From positions 1 to 25,679 of the IMG/VR virus record IMGVR_UViG_3300043446_005743: a stretch of 25,679 bases of DNA; one strand, given 5' to 3'. The notes below the pieces were generated by a model, which was given only the letters and a program-made list of their open reading frames with translations, did no database searches and was not told the DNA's origin. The position numbers and the translations under genes are program-made. This document shows, one piece after another, positions 22,757-25,679 of the stretch. The stretch comes from a virus. Positions within the stretch are counted from its first letter, which is position 1. Each line of letters begins with the position of its first letter.

Positions 22757-24895
22757 ATGTATTTAGAATTCGTAAAAGCCAAAGCTTTCTCGAAAATTTT
22801 CGAGAAAATCAGTAAGCATGTAATTAGCACGGACGTGTCCATAGACACGTCTAATTGCTATGACACCACAGTCCAAAAGTATGTATCAAGAACATCTTTT
22901 AGGTACATAAATCCTATCTTCCCGGATATAAACAGTATGGTCGGGTTTAGTAAGTTCTCACCTATTCCCAAAAAGTTTAAAGTTGCGGACACCGCCGTTA
23001 ATGATGAGATTCAAGGCATACTTAGTTCGGCGCTATCGTTTGGAAGTAGTGCTACTGTGCAAAAATTGAGCGCATCGACAGCTAAAGGCCACAGAACAAT
23101 ACGATTGATTACAAACCGCACTCCAGAGTCGCTTATACCATGGATTGTGGAAAAAGCTCCCGTAGAGTATACATCAGGAGATTATACATACAGGCTCATT
23201 ACAGGAGAAAACAAAAAATCATACGAGCCTGAAATTAAACTGATAGCTGAGAGCAATGAACCTATATACGATTATCTGGATAGAGGTTATTTGCTTATGT
23301 GTCTAACCGAAAACGTTCCAAACCTTAGCGAGGCAAAAGAAGATTTTTTGGAAAGATTAGATGCTCATAAATGGGTTGTCTCTAACGTGTATGACCTCAA
23401 TACTGCACATATTTTCATGATGTGCAGGCTGCAGCCCTGTCTTACCGATCTATTGCAGGACGGCTGCTTCATTAATAGAGATGAAGCTGAGATGTTAAGA
23501 TTAAAAATGTTCAAAAAGCTTACACCTGAAGCTAAGGTAAACTATACTAAATTCTCTAGCGTATTGGATGAGGATTACAAACAAAACTCCACCATGGTGG
23601 TTGTGAATAAACTTATCAATCGTGAGATACCAAAAACAACCATCCGCGACATAGCGTTCTCCACGATCCATGCAAAGTATGAAAATGTCAGTATTCAAGC
23701 CGACAATCTGCTTGATGTATTGGAAAAAAAGTTAGATTTTAACGGGGAATTTGATATTTATACCGTGGTTGAGCTATACGCCCTGCATGTAAAAGGTAAC
23801 GCTGACACCGCAGCATGGACTGTAGATGAAATAAACAGAATCAACGCAGGAAATACTGAGCTTAAAAATAAAAAGATAGCAGATTTAAAGATTAACGATA
23901 TCGATATATCCGTAGACCTGAATTACTCAGGCCAGAGGTTTATCAACGATATACGTATCAATAAGGACGAGGTAGCCAAAGCACTACAACGGGCTTCCTG
24001 CTATCGCTCAGCGGAAGAGTATAATCTCTTCTTGAAAAGTATCAGCAGAATGAGTATACGTTGGCATGATATTATTGCCAACGGGCTGCAGGTTAAAATA
24101 CAAGATAATATCAGTCGGGAGGATTTACGTAATCCGCTACCTTCGATAAACGCTCCAGCCTTGAAATTCTTTGTGGATAATCAGGGTTATATCAATCTTC
24201 AAGTGACGCAAGAAAGAGGAGTTAGGGTAAATCTCAGCGCTTTGATAAAGAAGGTTGAAGTGATTAACAAAAAGACTGACGGAAGAGGTGTAAGAGATCT
24301 TTTAGGTCATTTTGTGTATAGAACCAACACCTGGTCATCCAGGAGGTTGATCGAAGCTCTGATTGAAACCACCACATTCAAGGAAAAAGTTAGGCAGGAA
24401 GATGGAACGATCAAAGAGGTGGAAAGAGTACTGATCAACGAGGACGACGTTACAAAGCTGCTTGCTGTTGTGGGGGCGCAGAGTAAGGCAAAAATAGAAA
24501 GATCTAAGAAATTCCTAGAAACTGCTGTACAGCTTACCAACGCGGAATTGATTCACTTCCGTGGTGAATCAGCGTACAAAGTGCAGGGAGCGTTACGCAC
24601 ATACGCAGTTGTGATCAGTACAGCCAAGGTCTATGACTACGATACAAAACAATATCGCTGCATTGTTAACGGTAGTCACTATAAGGGTGCGGGTTACGAT
24701 GATGTGGCAAGCAGGTTGCTAGCCTTGAAGAATGACTCCGTGATGGTAGATAGTATTCGCACACTTTCAGGCGCTGCCCAGCCTGGAGCCGAAAACGCAC
24801 ACCACTATATTCCTGAACGTGAGCACAATTCGGAAGATGTGAGTGAAAGCATTAAGAAAGCCTTCGAAGCTAAATTAAATGAATCCTTACAGTAA
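22757..24895 (+). CDS. Large unrecognised protein in Ubl/JAB/E1 cluster
   Basis: The 712-residue protein has no motif I can assign. It looks soluble with mixed helix and strand, and no signal peptide or membrane segment is evident. Cysteines are few and scattered (NCYD, MCLTE, MCRLQPC, GCFIN, SCYRS, RCIVN), so an E2-like or E3-like catalytic Cys cannot be picked by eye. The first 35 codons contain two strong inverted repeats. The 3' end overlaps the JAB gene by 17 bases, so it is probably translated with the JAB and E1 genes. It could be a substrate, scaffold or novel ligase of the conjugation set, or an unrelated phage virion or host-takeover protein; nothing seen decides this. Confidence 0.85.
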   Translation: MYLEFVKAKAFSKIFEKISKHVISTDVSIDTSNCYDTTVQKYVSRTSFRYINPIFPDINSMVGFSKFSPIPKKFKVADTAVNDEIQGILSSALSFGSSATVQKLSASTAKGHRTIRLITNRTPESLIPWIVEKAPVEYTSGDYTYRLITGENKKSYEPEIKLIAESNEPIYDYLDRGYLLMCLTENVPNLSEAKEDFLERLDAHKWVVSNVYDLNTAHIFMMCRLQPCLTDLLQDGCFINRDEAEMLRLKMFKKLTPEAKVNYTKFSSVLDEDYKQNSTMVVVNKLINREIPKTTIRDIAFSTIHAKYENVSIQADNLLDVLEKKLDFNGEFDIYTVVELYALHVKGNADTAAWTVDEINRINAGNTELKNKKIADLKINDIDISVDLNYSGQRFINDIRINKDEVAKALQRASCYRSAEEYNLFLKSISRMSIRWHDIIANGLQVKIQDNISREDLRNPLPSINAPALKFFVDNQGYINLQVTQERGVRVNLSALIKKVEVINKKTDGRGVRDLLGHFVYRTNTWSSRRLIEALIETTTFKEKVRQEDGTIKEVERVLINEDDVTKLLAVVGAQSKAKIERSKKFLETAVQLTNAELIHFRGESAYKVQGALRTYAVVISTAKVYDYDTKQYRCIVNGSHYKGAGYDDVASRLLALKNDSVMVDSIRTLSGAAQPGAENAHHYIPEREHNSEDVSESIKKAFEAKLNESLQ
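22786..22807. repeat. Perfect 22-base palindrome
   Basis: TTTCTCGAAAATTTTCGAGAAA is identical to its own reverse complement, centred between 22796 and 22797. It lies in codons 10-17 of the 712-residue gene (encoding FSKIFEK). It could be a binding site for a dimeric regulator or a cruciform/hairpin in the mRNA. No second copy was seen by eye. Confidence 0.85.
22822..22856 (+). repeat. Bulged inverted repeat in coding sequence
   Basis: GACGTGTC (22832-22839) pairs with GACACGTC (22844-22851) around the loop CATA. AATTA (22822-22826) pairs with TAATT (22852-22856) outside a five-base bulge. Together with the palindrome 14 bases upstream this forms two stable hairpins near the translation start of the 712-residue gene. 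Confidence 0.7.
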
Positions 24896-25319
24896 TAAGA
24901 ACTTGATATCCTTTTTCAAGGCGATTATGCAAGCTTCCGAGGAATGCAAAAATCGGAGTGAAGAGGAAGGCGGGGTGATACTGAATAAAGATGATTATTT
25001 TGAATTTATAAAGATAAAAAACGCACATGCTGACACATCTGTGGCCTTTGGTTTGTACGAAACAGACTTATCAGAGCTGTCGATGCGTGTGTTTCCTAAA
25101 ATAGCTGAAGGTTGGAAAATGTATGCCAGTTTTCATACACATCCAACATTCAGTCCGGTTCCAAGCAGTATAGATATGACAAAATTATTTCAAGGGTTTA
25201 AATACAACATTATATTTTCGCCTATAAAAGACATGTTTTCATATTCCTTCTGGAACAATGAAGAATCATTAATCAGCTACATTCCAAAATCAACAATAAC
25301 TCAACTAGTAAACAAATGA
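24879..25319 (+). CDS. JAB/JAMM-family metalloprotease
   Basis: The 146-residue single-domain protein carries the complete JAMM zinc motif. Glutamates are in EEEGGVIL (28-30), then H86-T-H88 with exactly seven residues to S96 and D99 (SSID). Family members hydrolyse isopeptide or peptide bonds after ubiquitin-like C-termini, and the two His and the Asp bind zinc. There is no NlpC/P60 domain, unlike the lambda K-type tail-assembly proteases. It starts 17 bases inside the 712-residue gene and overlaps the E1 gene in ATGA. Because the candidate Ubl already ends in Gly-Gly, removal of Ubl from targets is a more natural role here than precursor processing. That last step is inference. Confidence 0.9.
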   Translation: MNPYSNKNLISFFKAIMQASEECKNRSEEEGGVILNKDDYFEFIKIKNAHADTSVAFGLYETDLSELSMRVFPKIAEGWKMYASFHTHPTFSPVPSSIDMTKLFQGFKYNIIFSPIKDMFSYSFWNNEESLISYIPKSTITQLVNK

Positions 25320-25679
25320 CATTTAAAAAAATCGCCATTGCAGGTGCCGGAGGTATCGGTTCGAATTTACTGTCGATCCTCTTTGACTACGGATTCAATC
25401 GTAAGCAGTTTAACTACTACGATTGTACTGTAGATATATACGATGATGATACGGTAGATCTCAAAAACCTACTGCATCAGAACTTTAAGATTGATGATGT
25501 GGGTAAGTATAAAGTTGAGGTGATGGAGGACAAGTATGTTGTTAATGGTCACAAACGTAGACTAACAAAGGAAGATTTTCCGAATTACGATCTGATCTTC
25601 AGCTGCGTGGATAGCATGCCATTCAGGAAAGATTTGTATGAATATAGTTGGAACGAAGGTAAAGGTAAATTATTCTGGA
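25316..25679 (+). CDS. E1/ThiF/MoeB-family adenylating enzyme, 3'-truncated
   Basis: The gene starts at the ATG at 25316 in an ATGA overlap with the JAB gene and runs off the window after about 121 codons. The nucleotide-binding loop GAGGIG is at 10-15. The family signature appears as DDDTVDLKNLLHQNF from residue 43, comparable to MoeB-type D-x-D-TV...NL-R-Q, with His where Arg is usual. GKYKV at 63-67 carries the conserved Lys, and a YDLIFSCVDSMPFR stretch ends with the expected Asp near 99. These enzymes adenylate the C-terminal Gly of a ubiquitin-like protein. The catalytic Cys, any zinc site and any fused domains lie beyond the window. Confidence 0.92.
   Translation, partial: MTFKKIAIAGAGGIGSNLLSILFDYGFNRKQFNYYDCTVDIYDDDTVDLKNLLHQNFKIDDVGKYKVEVMEDKYVVNGHKRRLTKEDFPNYDLIFSCVDSMPFRKDLYEYSWNEGKGKLFW

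Noticed and set aside
24879-25319. JAB protein as a lambda K-like tail-assembly protease
   Set aside because: It lacks the NlpC/P60 half, no tail genes are nearby and it is coupled to an E1-like gene.
1-25679. tRNA genes, insertion sequences, integrase or attachment sites
   Set aside because: None could be recognised by eye; no transposase or integrase motif was seen in any plausible gene. A tRNA scan would be needed to be certain.

Overview
This 25.7 kb window is a gene-dense block from a large tailed double-stranded DNA phage (or a prophage or contig derived from one). A large terminase subunit is followed by an essentially complete phage replication and recombination set: an SF2 helicase, a DnaG-type primase, a DnaB-type helicase, a DNA polymerase I with a fused uracil-DNA-glycosylase-like domain, SbcC and SbcD homologues, ThyX and a UV-damage endonuclease. 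No ribosomal, tRNA or housekeeping genes are visible. Nearly every start codon lacks a recognisable Shine-Dalgarno sequence and sits in an A/T-rich leader, often within ATGA stop/start overlaps. That would suit a Bacteroidota-like host, but the host is an inference and cyanobacteria or other SD-poor groups are not excluded.

Layout. Bases 1-2453 hold the 3' part of an AAA+ ATPase gene (plus strand) converging on the terminase, the only confident minus-strand gene; the two stop codons share one CTAG. Bases 2445-3307 hold small basic proteins, including one with three AT-hooks. Bases 3310-7048 are a compact run: a Ycf46-like AAA+ ATPase, a DUF3150-like protein, a small unknown protein, a Ycf35/DUF1257 protein, a DUF2997 protein and another small protein, closed by a hairpin. 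Bases 7104-14659 hold nucleotide metabolism and repair genes (SbcD, ThyX, UvdE/UvsE, SbcC) interleaved with small unknown proteins. Bases 14667-21719 are the replication core. Bases 21735-25679 hold small unknown proteins and then the most unusual part of the window.

The right-hand end carries what looks like a phage-encoded ubiquitin-like conjugation system. An 83-residue protein with a ubiquitin-like layout ends exactly in Gly-Gly. After a strong terminator come an unrecognised 712-residue protein, a JAB/JAMM metalloprotease with a perfect HxH-x7-SxxD motif, and an E1/ThiF-family adenylating enzyme that runs off the window. The last three genes overlap one another, which suggests one transcript. 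The E1 and JAB assignments rest on clear motifs. The Ubl assignment rests on layout, size, Gly-Gly terminus and neighbourhood. No E2 is recognisable inside the window.

Working together (inference): the primase, helicase and UDG-polymerase would replicate the genome, while SbcCD, the SF2 helicase and UvdE handle recombination and repair, and ThyX supplies dTMP. The two AAA+ ATPases and the Ubl/E1/JAB set could remodel or tag host or phage proteins, but nothing in the sequence identifies their targets.
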